From: Lachnospiraceae bacterium
Lineage (GTDB): Bacteria > Bacillota > Clostridia > Lachnospirales > Lachnospiraceae
Direction: 5' to 3'
DNA: 57,271 nucleotides
Assembly (NCBI GenBank): GCA_024683645.1
Contig: JAIKYA010000138.1
Span: 1 to 57,271 of the forward strand
Position numbers and translations under genes: made by a program. How positions within the stretch are numbered: the first letter of the stretch is position 1; each line of letters begins with the position of its first letter. Of this stretch, positions 8,773 through 17,608 are shown in pieces. Below the pieces are notes generated by a model. The model did not search any database. It was not told the DNA's origin and saw nothing but the letters and a program-made list of their open reading frames with translations.

Positions 8773-9216
8773 ATGGCAAAGAAAAATACCGTGGCGCTGA
8801 ACACACTGCTTGTAAATCTGTTCAACAGAGTGCTTGATGCGGAGGCAAAGGCAGTGATCACGGAAGAATTCCGCGACATCAGCAATAACGATATGCACAT
8901 CATGGAGGCGATAGGGATCGGGGATCCGCAGAACATGTCGTCGATAGCGGCGAAGCTTTATGTGACGGTGGGTACCCTGACCGTCAATATGAACAGCCTG
9001 GAGAAAAAGGGATATATAGAAAGAAAGAGAAGTACCGAAGATAAGCGTGTGGTATATGTCACGCTGACAGAGAAGGGAAGAAAGGCATTCTTCCATCACC
9101 GTGATTTTCATAAGTCCATGATCCATGCGGCGGTGCGCGGCCTGGAGCAGGATGAGATGGAAGCGCTGATGAACTGTCTGACCAAGCTGAACGCATTTTT
9201 TGAAAGCAAACAGTAA
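8773..9216 (+). CDS. fabT: MarR-family regulator, probable FabT
   Basis: 147-residue winged-helix protein: NDMHIMEAIG, then the recognition region MSSIAAKLYVTVGTLTVNMNS and the wing KRSTEDKRVVYVTLTEKG. The start at 8773 is set by AAAGGAGAG at normal spacing; a longer frame from 8722 overlaps fabH and is unlikely. FabT is the MarR-type repressor of fab genes in streptococci, where it sits inside the cluster. Here the gene is last in the operon, and a FabT-like palindrome lies at the operon promoter, suggesting feedback including autoregulation. Symbol assigned by context and family, not by direct comparison. Confidence 0.72.
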   Translation: MAKKNTVALNTLLVNLFNRVLDAEAKAVITEEFRDISNNDMHIMEAIGIGDPQNMSSIAAKLYVTVGTLTVNMNSLEKKGYIERKRSTEDKRVVYVTLTEKGRKAFFHHRDFHKSMIHAAVRGLEQDEMEALMNCLTKLNAFFESKQ

Positions 9217-9254
9217 AGACAGTGACCGCGGACCCGGAGGGGGAGTACGTACGG

Positions 9255-10355
9255 TTGAGAGAAAACAGGATCACAGATCAGATCGCTACGATAAAAGATT
9301 TAAAGATGGTTCATTTCTACCGTCTTTTTTCTGCCGGCGGGAGTGTATGCGGGATACTTGCGTATTACGGTGATAAGCTGATAAATCTGTGCAGCGCCGA
9401 TGAACATTTTAACGAGCTGGCAGATCGTATCGCAAAGGTTTATCTGCTCGAAAAGGATGCATCTGACATCCTTGCGGATAAAGAAACCGAGAGATTTCTG
9501 AAACGGATAAGTTCATTCCGGGAAGATTCATTTGAAAAACTGATATCGGGATATAAAAGAACGGATGTGCCCGTGATGCTGCCGAAAGCCTTTTCGGCCT
9601 GTTACATCCTGCCCATTATCGAATACGTCCTTAAGACTCTGTACACCGGGAAGGATGCGTCCGAAGCGGAAGACGGGGCCGGGCCTGTCTTTGACAAAGA
9701 GATAAGGCAGTGGTTCGGGAAGGGAGTGATCGGGGCTATGGTGAACGGAAAGCGCTTAGGCTTTCCGTATCAGATATTCTCAGAGGCCGGCGAATGCTAC
9801 GATATAGTGGTGCGAAACGCTCTTGAGGACGGTAACGGATTAAAGATAGAAGTGAGTTTCGGCTATGACAGGATCACGATATCCTATTACGATCATATCT
9901 TTAAGTATAAAGGAAGCATACAGTATACGATGACTGCTCATAAGGGCAGTGTTTATCATGAACTGGAGAAATGCGGCGAGACAGTGTTTCGGAGCGAGTC
10001 GGAGTGTCCGGCAGCGAAGGGAGCGGTACCGACCCCGCAGGCGGCGCTCGTTGGCGGCTGCGAGGGGACAGCCTGGAGCGGCTTAAAGCTTCCCTGGGGA
10101 GCTGAGCTGTGCTTTGCAGCTGCACAGGGGAAGGAATACAGGATAATAAAGACCGGGGGAAACGATCTGAGCATAAGTTTCGGTATGTGCTTTTGTTATC
10201 TGGAAGAGAGCGGGGATACACCGCTTGAGTTTGGCGAGTATGCCTTCAGGCTCTATGAGAGGAGTGACATAAGCGAGCTGCATCTGCTGGATACGGATAT
10301 ACCGGGATCATCACTGTACAGGGAAAAGTATGCAGGGCGTTATTACAGCAGATGA
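9255..10355 (+). CDS. Uncharacterised beta-rich protein, first gene of an AAA+ cassette
   Basis: About 366 residues; no family recognised. The N-terminal third is helical (DQIATIKDLKMVHFYRLFS, then a long charged stretch). From about residue 150 alternating strands predominate (VIGAMVNGKRLGFPYQIF, LKIEVSFGYDRITISYYD). No signal peptide, membrane segment or nucleotide-binding motif is apparent. The start is uncertain: a GTG at 9222 lacks a ribosome site, whereas TTG at 9255 has GGAG 9 bp upstream, so the latter is used. It follows fabT closely and could be co-transcribed with the fab operon. The next gene, an ATPase, starts 68 bp later past a small stem-loop. Membership in the same system is inferred from position only. 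Confidence 0.6.
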   Translation: MRENRITDQIATIKDLKMVHFYRLFSAGGSVCGILAYYGDKLINLCSADEHFNELADRIAKVYLLEKDASDILADKETERFLKRISSFREDSFEKLISGYKRTDVPVMLPKAFSACYILPIIEYVLKTLYTGKDASEAEDGAGPVFDKEIRQWFGKGVIGAMVNGKRLGFPYQIFSEAGECYDIVVRNALEDGNGLKIEVSFGYDRITISYYDHIFKYKGSIQYTMTAHKGSVYHELEKCGETVFRSESECPAAKGAVPTPQAALVGGCEGTAWSGLKLPWGAELCFAAAQGKEYRIIKTGGNDLSISFGMCFCYLEESGDTPLEFGEYAFRLYERSDISELHLLDTDIPGSSLYREKYAGRYYSR

Positions 10356-10376
10356 CAGGAACGAAAGAGTCCTGTC
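10354..10376 (+). other. Stem-loop between the cassette's first and second genes
   Basis: Perfect 7-bp inverted repeat GACAGGA/TCCTGTC with a 9-nt loop, starting just before the stop codon. Only GTTT follows, so it is at best a weak terminator; it may tune the level of downstream genes or protect an mRNA end. Confidence 0.4.
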
Positions 10377-10423
10377 GTTTGCCATGCAAAAAAGAAGGCT
10401 GATCATAAACGGGGGAGTCGGAA

Positions 10424-12640
10424 ATGGCAGTTAATTACACAAAGGTCGAAAAGACGGCTATAAACAGAAAACTGGCGCGGATCATAGATGCGCTTAAGGA
10501 TGATGCTGAGAAAAAAACATCGATCACCGATGCCATAAAGGAGATCATAGGCGGACTGGAGAGAATGAAGAGCGGCAAGGAAGAACCGAAGATAAGGCCG
10601 CTCGCTCTTTATCTGGATGTGATCGAGATACTGCGGGAGGAAACGCTGCTTACAAATACTTTTCCGTCGCTGGTATCTCATGCGGAGATGATCTACGATT
10701 CCATGTTCGTATACGGAGAGAATACTCCGGACTTTGATGAGCTGGCCGAGATCTATAAAAAGATAGCGGGCAGGGACGGCATAATGATGAAGGGCTTTTT
10801 CGACCCGTATCTGTTTGCGAGCTTCACCGACAAGTCGCAGTATTTCACCCTGGTAAAACTGATCTCGGAGCGTAACGGAGCCTTTGCGATCTTTACGGCC
10901 ATAAAGGCACATGCACCCGAAGCGAGGCAGTTCGTGGTGGATGATACCGCTTATCTGGCTTATCTTCTGAAGCTGGTGCGCAGGCTGGCAGAGACCACTT
11001 CCGACCGCTATGATGCAGTGATCAAAGAAGAAGCGGATATACTCGCTCGCTGCAACGGGCTTTACGATATCGATCCCGTGCGTCTCGCTCAGGTCGAGAA
11101 AAACGTGCACAGTGCAGAGCTTATCATAGAGAACGGAAAGAGCACCCTGGATGCGCTGGAACGCAGGATACGTGATATGGAACGCATTGCCGCAGAGGTA
11201 GAGGGGCGCGTGGAAAATACGGTGAGATCCGGCGAAAGCCTGATGGATAAAAAAGCTGCGGGAGCAGCGGAGAAGCTGGATGCCGTTCTAAGGGAATATG
11301 AAGAGTCACAGAAGAGATCGATACAGCTTGAGAAAGAGATATTTATGAAGGAGCTGTTTTCGGAAGCGGAAAGTGAGATGACAAAGTATAAGTCAATGGC
11401 GAAGACGCTTACCGCAACGACCTCCGCGGAACTGGCGGCACTCGGTAAAAATGCGGACGGGATGATAAACAGGCTGAAGGCGGCTTCTGCAAGCGAAGCG
11501 GAGCTTAAGGCTGCGGCGGGGCGAGCACTTAAGGATAAGGAGCTTTTAGACAGGCTTGAAAAACTCACGCTCTTAAATGACGTGATGATAGGAAGGATGG
11601 AAGCGGCAGCGGGATCAGGGGCCGGTGCATCGGAAGAGGCAGCCGCGGAGAAGACCGTCGAGATACGCAGCGTACCCGTGTACGGGACGGGCATAAAAAA
11701 AAGCGACCGTCCCATAGCTTTAGTCTGTCCGCTGCTGGATCGGAATGTGCCTTTCAAAAAAAGATTTGAACTGGCAATGCAGGAAAAGAAGCGGAGGGCA
11801 AAGGCCGGTGAACTGTTCCACGAGATGTTTGACGATGTGCTCACAGCAGTGATGGAAGAGGTAAATCCTTATCTGATCGGACCTTCCGGCTGCGGCAAGA
11901 CTTATATGATCGGGCAGATAGGGGAGATACTGAACGTGCCCCTGCTTGATATAGGCTATATAAACGAAGAGTATGATATCTTAGGCTATGTTACGGCAAC
12001 GGGCGAATACTCCGAGTCAAACTTTTACCGCCTCTATAAATACGGCGGGATAGCCTTCTGTGATGAGCTGGATAACGGCAACAGCAAGGCTACGGTCAAG
12101 CTGAATTCCTTCCTGTCGAACAGACAGAAGGCAGGGTATTGTTTCCCCGGCGGAGAATACGTGGAAAAACATCCGAACTTCCGTGTGATCGCTGCGGGCA
12201 ATACGGACGGGAGCGGTGCGGATCTGAATTACAGTACCAGGGAAAGAATCGAAGAATCCGTGCAGCAGAGAATGATCCCCATATATGTGGGCTATGACAA
12301 CCGCGTTGAAAAAGAGATACTTAAGGACTATCCCGACTGGTTTGAATTCGCCTGCGCGTTCCGCAGGGCGACGAACCGCTGGGAGGCGGCAAGCGACATT
12401 CCCGCGCAGGGCATATTCACCACCAGGGATGCATACCGTATTAAGATGTATCTGGACAACGGAAGCTTCAGTCCGGAGAAGATAATGAACTATGAATTCG
12501 TACAGACCAAGGAACCGGAGTATCTGGGATTTCTGAAAGAGGAGACAGCAAAGAGCCTGAAGAAGGATTCCGGCGGATACGGTATATATCTGCTGTTTGC
12601 AAAAGAAGCTGACCGCAGGAGAAGCGGCGAAAGAAAATGA
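10424..12640 (+). CDS. CobS/MoxR-like AAA+ ATPase with long N-terminal helical and coiled-coil region
   Basis: 738 residues. Residues 1-210 are helical and of unknown fold; about 215-400 form coiled coil rich in Ala, Glu and Lys; an AAA+ module of the AAA_5 (dynein-related, CobS-like) type occupies about 450-660. Walker A GPSGCGKT is near 486-493, Walker B GGIAFCDELDNGN near 540-552, sensor 1 VIAAGNTDGSG near 588, and YSTRERIEESVQQRM supplies candidate arginine-finger residues. The block SNFYRLYKYGG before Walker B and the phrase on covering a pool of N substrates resemble CobS-like ATPases of phages and chelatases. Such ATPases remodel partner complexes with a vWA-domain protein. The next gene overlaps by ATGA (12637), so the two are coupled. 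Cytoplasmic. Function unknown. Confidence 0.75.
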   Translation: MAVNYTKVEKTAINRKLARIIDALKDDAEKKTSITDAIKEIIGGLERMKSGKEEPKIRPLALYLDVIEILREETLLTNTFPSLVSHAEMIYDSMFVYGENTPDFDELAEIYKKIAGRDGIMMKGFFDPYLFASFTDKSQYFTLVKLISERNGAFAIFTAIKAHAPEARQFVVDDTAYLAYLLKLVRRLAETTSDRYDAVIKEEADILARCNGLYDIDPVRLAQVEKNVHSAELIIENGKSTLDALERRIRDMERIAAEVEGRVENTVRSGESLMDKKAAGAAEKLDAVLREYEESQKRSIQLEKEIFMKELFSEAESEMTKYKSMAKTLTATTSAELAALGKNADGMINRLKAASASEAELKAAAGRALKDKELLDRLEKLTLLNDVMIGRMEAAAGSGAGASEEAAAEKTVEIRSVPVYGTGIKKSDRPIALVCPLLDRNVPFKKRFELAMQEKKRRAKAGELFHEMFDDVLTAVMEEVNPYLIGPSGCGKTYMIGQIGEILNVPLLDIGYINEEYDILGYVTATGEYSESNFYRLYKYGGIAFCDELDNGNSKATVKLNSFLSNRQKAGYCFPGGEYVEKHPNFRVIAAGNTDGSGADLNYSTRERIEESVQQRMIPIYVGYDNRVEKEILKDYPDWFEFACAFRRATNRWEAASDIPAQGIFTTRDAYRIKMYLDNGSFSPEKIMNYEFVQTKEPEYLGFLKEETAKSLKKDSGGYGIYLLFAKEADRRRSGERK

Positions 12641-13533
12641 AACTGAAGACATCCGTACTTACATATGAAGAGCGGAGCTACAGTATCTACCGTATGGATT
12701 TTCGTTCACTGACCGAACTGGAACTGTATCTGAAAAGCGAGCCGAAGGTCAACAGCAAGGTTTTCCCGCTGCAGAAGAGCATAGAGATGCCGCAGGAATT
12801 TGCAGGTGAAAAGCTTGAGGCGGCGATCGAATACTGTCACGGCGGATATGATAACGGCCTGGAGCTCTTTCTCAAAGCAAAGAAGGAACTGGAGAGCAGG
12901 AACGGCAGGGAAGAGACTTTCAGGCGGAGCCTGCCTGCGGTGGTGGGCTCGCGGCCCCATGTACCCAACTTTATCGCGGGGACGCCCAAGACCATGTACC
13001 GCCTCGACCGTGTCAGGGAAAAGAAATTCGTTGATCTGTATATCAACCTGGTCTACAGCGGAGAGACCAGCAAAGAGCAGATCATAAACAGGGGGATACT
13101 GGCGCTTAATCTGATAAATCTTTATGAGCAGCAGGGCATAGCCGTCAATCTGAAGGTATTCGAGGCAAGCTATGTGGCGAATGAGATCTTTATCGCGGAT
13201 ATCACGCTGAAGAAACCGGGGCAGTCCCCAAACATCGGTAAATGCTACTATCCGCTCTGCGGACGTGAATTTATAAGGCGGCTCCTTACAAGGGTGAAGG
13301 AATCCGTACCGTTCAGACAGAACTGGGGAAGGGGATACGGAAGCGTGCTGCCGGAAGAACTGTTAAAGAAGTGCTTAAAGATAGGCGACAAAACCCTTCT
13401 TATACGTTCACCGATAGAGATGGGACTGAAGGGAGTGAACATATACGAGGATGCGGATATATTCTTCAGACAGCTTGAGCTGTCCGAAGATATCAGACTG
13501 CCGGAATACGGGGAGAATAAAAGCAGGATATGA
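12637..13533 (+). CDS. Uncharacterised protein, possible degenerate vWA partner of the AAA+ ATPase
   Basis: 298 residues, translationally coupled to the ATPase (ATGA overlap) and to the next gene. The middle section has SRPHVPNFIAGTPKTMYRLD, then a hydrophobic strand FVDLYINLVYSG, a helix RGILALNLINLYEQQG and a strand VNLKVFEASY. That strand-helix-strand order, and the position after a CobS-like ATPase, recall vWA or CobT-like partner domains, but the metal-binding DxSxS motif expected after the first strand is missing. The assignment is therefore structural inference at low confidence. No membrane segments or signal. The N-terminal 90 residues (YRMDFRSLTELELYLKS) are a separate small domain. 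Confidence 0.6.
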   Translation: MKLKTSVLTYEERSYSIYRMDFRSLTELELYLKSEPKVNSKVFPLQKSIEMPQEFAGEKLEAAIEYCHGGYDNGLELFLKAKKELESRNGREETFRRSLPAVVGSRPHVPNFIAGTPKTMYRLDRVREKKFVDLYINLVYSGETSKEQIINRGILALNLINLYEQQGIAVNLKVFEASYVANEIFIADITLKKPGQSPNIGKCYYPLCGREFIRRLLTRVKESVPFRQNWGRGYGSVLPEELLKKCLKIGDKTLLIRSPIEMGLKGVNIYEDADIFFRQLELSEDIRLPEYGENKSRI

Positions 13534-14126
13534 GCGATGTTTTTAAAAACATGACCGACATACTGAATCTCGGACACGGGACTCAGAGCAGACTGGCAGA
13601 GCTGAACGGGATAGTCGCGGAGCGGATAAGGGAGACGGATAACGCTTACGTGCACAGGCTCTTTGAAGAACTGCTCGAGCTTGTCGCCGAGACGGATGTC
13701 AGCAGGATGGCCGCAAAGGAAGAGAGGCTGGATGCACTGGGACGGGATCTCTCTGCCGTATGTATGGAACTTCTGAAGGAAGCCGAACTGATGCTGGCCA
13801 TGAGAAGTGCAAATGACAGCCTGTTAAAACGGCTGCGTGAGGATATAAAGAAAGCGGAAGATCATGCGGATACGGAGGAATGCGCTGCGATACCGGATGC
13901 TGTCTCAAGGGCGGATGCGCTGAGGCGGCGCGCGGCGGAGCTTCGGGTGACGCTGAACGTGGGTGTCGGTTTTTCCGAACAGATAAGACTGCATGAGAAG
14001 AATCTCCGCTCCCTGGCTGAGCGGATAAAGGATGTGGCGCTCAATCTGATACCGCTCCTGCGAGGGCGGATATCCGCCGAGCACAGCAGGATACTTATCT
14101 CGGAGATAAAGGAGATGATGGTCTGA
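13530..14126 (+). CDS. Uncharacterised helical coiled-coil protein, last gene of the AAA+ cassette
   Basis: 198 residues, almost entirely predicted helix with heptad-like spacing (ETDVSRMAAKEERLDALGRD, and later blocks around KKAEDHADTEE). No cysteines of note apart from two, no transmembrane segment, no recognised family. It starts inside the previous stop codon (ATGA at 13530), so its production is tied to the ATPase and the vWA-like protein. Likely a structural or adaptor subunit; this is inference from coupling and helical composition only. Confidence 0.6.
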   Translation: MSDVFKNMTDILNLGHGTQSRLAELNGIVAERIRETDNAYVHRLFEELLELVAETDVSRMAAKEERLDALGRDLSAVCMELLKEAELMLAMRSANDSLLKRLREDIKKAEDHADTEECAAIPDAVSRADALRRRAAELRVTLNVGVGFSEQIRLHEKNLRSLAERIKDVALNLIPLLRGRISAEHSRILISEIKEMMV

Positions 14127-14151
14127 AGCTGTGGGCGGCATGCTATTCTTA

Positions 14152-14180
14152 TTGACGCATACGGGGCGTTGAGATATAAT
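14152..14180 (+). promoter_or_regulatory. Strong promoter for yicC-remA-gmk-rpoZ
   Basis: -35 TTGACG (14152-14157), 17-bp spacer, consensus -10 TATAAT (14175-14180). It separates the AAA+ cassette from the core gene block. Confidence 0.8.
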
Positions 14181-14234
14181 ATATCATGTATGTGTATTTT
14201 CAGACAGGGATATATGGGATCCCGGGGGGTTTGA

Positions 14235-15113
14235 ATGATAAGATCGATGACAGGCTTCGGTCGCTGTGTTACCGAAGATGAGAAGCGCAGGTTCATAGTG
14301 GAAGTAAAGGCGGTCAATCACCGTTATCTGGACCTGAACATCAAGATGCCGAGAAAGCTCTATGCTTTTGAGTCGGCCTTAAGATCACTTACCGGGAAAA
14401 CGGTACAGCGCGGAAAGGTGGATATGTATATCACCCTGGAGAACAAGGCCTGCGGCGATAACAGTATCAGATACAACAGGGAGGCTGCCGGAGAATACCT
14501 TAAATTCCTCGAGGAGATGAAGGAAGAATTCGGACTTGAGGATGATATAAGACTTTCGACACTGTCGAGATATCCTGAAGTGTTCACGCTCGAAGAGGCG
14601 AAGGCAGACGATGAGGAGATATGGTCGCTGCTTGAGAAGGCTGTGGAGGGAGCGCTCGAGCAGTTTTCGGAAAGCCGTGAAAAGGAAGGCGAGAATCTAA
14701 AGCAGGATCTGCTGGATAAGCTTGAGGGCATGAAGAGCAAGGTGGCGCAGATAGAAGAACAGGCGCCGCAGGTAATAAAGGATTATCAGGAAAGACTTTT
14801 TGCAAAAGTAAAAGAGATGCTTTCCGATTCCAACATAGATGAAAACCGTATACTCATGGAGACGGCGGTATTTGCCGACAGGGTATGCGTGGATGAAGAA
14901 ACCGTGAGGCTGAAGAGCCATATCGATCACATGATAACCGAACTGGAGAGAGGCGGAGCAGTGGGAAGAAAGCTGGATTTTCTCGCACAGGAGATGAACA
15001 GGGAAGCCAATACCACTCTTTCCAAATCCTCGGATCTGACGATAACCGGCGTGGCGATAGAGCTGAAGACAGAGATAGAAAAGATAAGGGAGCAGGTGCA
15101 GAACCTGGAGTAG
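14235..15113 (+). CDS. yicC: YicC/YloC family endoribonuclease
   Basis: 292 residues, normal length. The opening MIRSMTGFGR and the VEVKAVNHRYLDLNIKMPR block are signatures of this family; the conserved end reads DLTITGVAIELKTEIEKIREQ. Members are ring-shaped RNases that affect RNA turnover. The neighbourhood yicC-remA-gmk-rpoZ is conserved in Firmicutes (yloC-ylzA-gmk-rpoZ in Bacillus subtilis). GGGGGG precedes the ATG, and remA begins one base after the stop codon. Confidence 0.92.
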   Translation: MIRSMTGFGRCVTEDEKRRFIVEVKAVNHRYLDLNIKMPRKLYAFESALRSLTGKTVQRGKVDMYITLENKACGDNSIRYNREAAGEYLKFLEEMKEEFGLEDDIRLSTLSRYPEVFTLEEAKADDEEIWSLLEKAVEGALEQFSESREKEGENLKQDLLDKLEGMKSKVAQIEEQAPQVIKDYQERLFAKVKEMLSDSNIDENRILMETAVFADRVCVDEETVRLKSHIDHMITELERGGAVGRKLDFLAQEMNREANTTLSKSSDLTITGVAIELKTEIEKIREQVQNLE

Positions 15114-15114
15114 A

Positions 15115-15357
15115 ATGGGAAAGCTCATTAACATCGGCTTCGGAAATGTGGTGAATGAGGATAAGGTAGTGGCGATAGTCCATCCGGAAGCAGCTCCGGT
15201 AAAGAGACTGGTAAGCTATGCCAAGGAACACAACCTTATCGTTGATGCGACCCAGGGCCGCAAGACCAAGGCGGTCATAGTGATGGATGAACAGCGGATA
15301 CTGCTGTCGGCGCTCCTGCCAGAGACCATAGCAGGGCGCATGGAAACGGCTGAATGA
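15115..15357 (+). CDS. remA: RemA-family DNA-binding regulator (DUF370)
   Basis: 80 residues, a full-length member: MGKLINIGFGNVVNEDKVVAI, then the KRLVSYAKEHNLIVDATQGR and KTKAVIVMD blocks. In Bacillus RemA is a ring-forming DNA-binding protein that activates matrix and osmoprotection genes; regulation of other genes in Clostridia is less known. Sits between yicC and gmk as in B. subtilis ylzA. Its ribosome site lies within the end of yicC. Confidence 0.9.
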   Translation: MGKLINIGFGNVVNEDKVVAIVHPEAAPVKRLVSYAKEHNLIVDATQGRKTKAVIVMDEQRILLSALLPETIAGRMETAE

Positions 15358-15378
15358 CCTTATATACAGAGGTAGGAT

Positions 15379-16008
15379 ATGGAACACGAGGGTATACTGG
15401 TAGTGATATCCGGCTTTGCCGGGGCAGGAAAGGGAACCATAGTTAAGGGACTGATCGAGGGCTATGACAATTATGCGCTTTCGGTATCCATGACAACGAG
15501 ACAGCCCAGACCCGGTGAAAAAAACGGGGAAGCGTATTTCTTTGTGAGCCGTGAGGAGTTTGAAAAGACCATTGAGGAAGGCGGACTGATCGAACATGCC
15601 CGGTACGTGGATAACTATTACGGCACACCAAAGGCTTATGTCGAGGAAAAGCTGAAAGCCGGCAGGGACGTGATACTTGAGATAGAGCTCCAGGGAGCGC
15701 TTCAGGTAAGAAAGCTGTATCCGGAAGCACTGCTGCTGTTCGTGACCCCGCCCAGTGCGGAGATACTGAAGAAGCGGCTTACAGACCGCGGCACCGAGAC
15801 CCCCGAGGTGATAAAGAAGAGAATGAACCGCGCCGCGGAAGAGGCGGAGATGATGGATAAGTACGACTACATCATCGTAAACGATAAGATAGAAGAAAGC
15901 ATAGCACATACGCATGCGGTGATACAGGCTGCACATTCGGTGCCGTTTCGGATGAAAAAACTGACGGAGAGCCTGCAGAAAGATTTACTGGAAATGTCCA
16001 AACAATAA
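15379..16008 (+). CDS. gmk: Guanylate kinase
   Basis: 209 residues, phosphorylates GMP to GDP with ATP. P-loop SGFAGAGKGT near residues 11-20, GMP-binding TTRQPRPGEKNG and YYGTPKAYVEE blocks all present. The usual P-loop GPSGAGK is here GFAGAGK, a small change that keeps the Gly-Lys-Gly core. Followed by rpoZ 29 bp later. Confidence 0.94.
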   Translation: MEHEGILVVISGFAGAGKGTIVKGLIEGYDNYALSVSMTTRQPRPGEKNGEAYFFVSREEFEKTIEEGGLIEHARYVDNYYGTPKAYVEEKLKAGRDVILEIELQGALQVRKLYPEALLLFVTPPSAEILKKRLTDRGTETPEVIKKRMNRAAEEAEMMDKYDYIIVNDKIEESIAHTHAVIQAAHSVPFRMKKLTESLQKDLLEMSKQ

Positions 16009-16037
16009 TCATTCATTAATAAAGGAGATATAAAACA

Positions 16038-16274
16038 ATGATGCTTCATCCTTCTTACACAGATCTAATGGAAGTAGTAAATGCGGATACGGAACCGGGA
16101 GAAACCCCCGTTGTCAATTCACGTTATTCCATAGTAATGGCTACTGCAAAGAGAGCAAGACAGCTGATCGGCGGATCACCCGCAACTATACATGCAGTCG
16201 GCAAGAAGCCCCTTTCCATAGCTGTAAAGGAACTCTGGGACGGCAGCGTACGTATAATCGGTGATGAGGCTTGA
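16038..16274 (+). CDS. rpoZ: RNA polymerase omega subunit
   Basis: 78 residues. MMLHPSYTDLMEVVN, then NSRYSIVMATAKRARQLIGG, the core omega helix with the conserved RY and AKRAR motifs, and KPLSIAVKELWDGSVRI. Helps assemble and stabilise core polymerase. AAAGGAGATA precedes the start; a second ATG directly follows the first. Its stop overlaps the TTG start of rimO. Confidence 0.92.
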   Translation: MMLHPSYTDLMEVVNADTEPGETPVVNSRYSIVMATAKRARQLIGGSPATIHAVGKKPLSIAVKELWDGSVRIIGDEA

Positions 16275-17608
16275 GTATTAAGGTAATGCTCATATCCCTC
16301 GGGTGTGACAAGAACCTGGTGGATTCGGAGATGATGCTGGGTATACTCGACAGGGCAGGCTATACGCTCACATCCGATGCATCCTGCGCGGATGTGATAG
16401 TGGTCAACACCTGCTGTTTTATAGGGGATGCCAAAGAAGAGAGTATCAATACACTTATAGAATACGGTGAGTACAAGAAGAAGGGACGGCTGAAGGCGCT
16501 TATCGCCGCAGGCTGTCTCGCTGAGCGTTATACGAGTGAGATACATGAAGATATACCCGAGGTGGATGCAGTCGTAGGCATCTCGTCTTTTGACAGGATA
16601 GCCGGGGTCATCGAAAATGTACTTAACGGTAAAAGCGCCGATGCAAAGGATGACAAGTCCAGACTCATATACGGTAGAAAACGAATGCTCTCTACAGGAG
16701 GGCATTATGCTTATCTGAAGATAGCAGAAGGCTGCAACAAGCACTGCACCTACTGTGTGATACCGCAGGTGCGCGGACCTTACCGTTCCGTTCCGATGGA
16801 AGCGCTTCTGGCGGAAGCGCAGGAACTGGTCAGCGGCGGAGTAAGGGAGCTGATACTGGTAGCCCAGGAGACCACGGTATACGGTGTGGATCTGTATGGT
16901 GAAAAGAAGCTGTACGAGCTCATTGAAAAACTCTGTGCCATAGAGGAACTCAACTGGGTAAGGCTGCTGTACTGCTATCCCGAGGAGATAGACGATAAAC
17001 TGATAGAGGTAATGGAAAGAGAAACAAAATTCTGCCATTATCTTGATATGCCCATACAGCACAGTGAGGATGAGATACTGAAGAGAATGGGCAGAAAGAC
17101 TGATAAAAAAGAGATCAAAGCCATTGTTGCCAGGCTGCGCAGCCGCATACCGGACATCGCACTCCGGACTACGCTGATAGCGGGCTTTCCCGGGGAGACA
17201 GACACGCAGCATGAAGCGCTCTGCGATTTTGTACGTGAGATGCGTTTTTCCAGACTCGGGGTATTTCCCTATTCTGCGGAAGAGGATACGCCGGCGGCGG
17301 CAATGGAAGGACAGATCGATGAAGAAGAAAAGAGAAGGCGCGCGGAGCACATCATGGATCTGCAGCAGCAGACGGCTTTTGAAGAAGCCGCAGCCATGAA
17401 GGGCAGAGTGATCAGCTGCATTGCGGAAGGCCGGATACCCGAAAACAATGTGCTGGTACTGCGCAGCTACAAGGATGCGCCTGAAGTGGACGGATATGTA
17501 TTTGTGGAAGATGCCCCGGATATCATGAGCGGGACTGTGCTGGATATCCGTATCACCGGAAGTGAAGAATACGACCTGATCGGAGAGATATATAATGAAC
17601 CTTGCTAA
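16271..17608 (+). CDS. rimO: Ribosomal protein S12 methylthiotransferase
   Basis: 445 residues. N-terminal domain with three cluster cysteines (SLGCDKNLVDSE, VNTCCFIG, AAGCLAERY), radical-SAM motif CNKHCTYC, and a C-terminal TRAM region. Adds a methylthio group to an aspartate of ribosomal protein S12, in contrast to MiaB, which modifies tRNA; the SLGCDKNLVDSE opening is the RimO version. Starts with TTG overlapping the rpoZ stop (TTGA), indicating coupling. Overlaps pgsA by 14 bp. Confidence 0.93.
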   Translation: MSIKVMLISLGCDKNLVDSEMMLGILDRAGYTLTSDASCADVIVVNTCCFIGDAKEESINTLIEYGEYKKKGRLKALIAAGCLAERYTSEIHEDIPEVDAVVGISSFDRIAGVIENVLNGKSADAKDDKSRLIYGRKRMLSTGGHYAYLKIAEGCNKHCTYCVIPQVRGPYRSVPMEALLAEAQELVSGGVRELILVAQETTVYGVDLYGEKKLYELIEKLCAIEELNWVRLLYCYPEEIDDKLIEVMERETKFCHYLDMPIQHSEDEILKRMGRKTDKKEIKAIVARLRSRIPDIALRTTLIAGFPGETDTQHEALCDFVREMRFSRLGVFPYSAEEDTPAAAMEGQIDEEEKRRRAEHIMDLQQQTAFEEAAAMKGRVISCIAEGRIPENNVLVLRSYKDAPEVDGYVFVEDAPDIMSGTVLDIRITGSEEYDLIGEIYNEPC

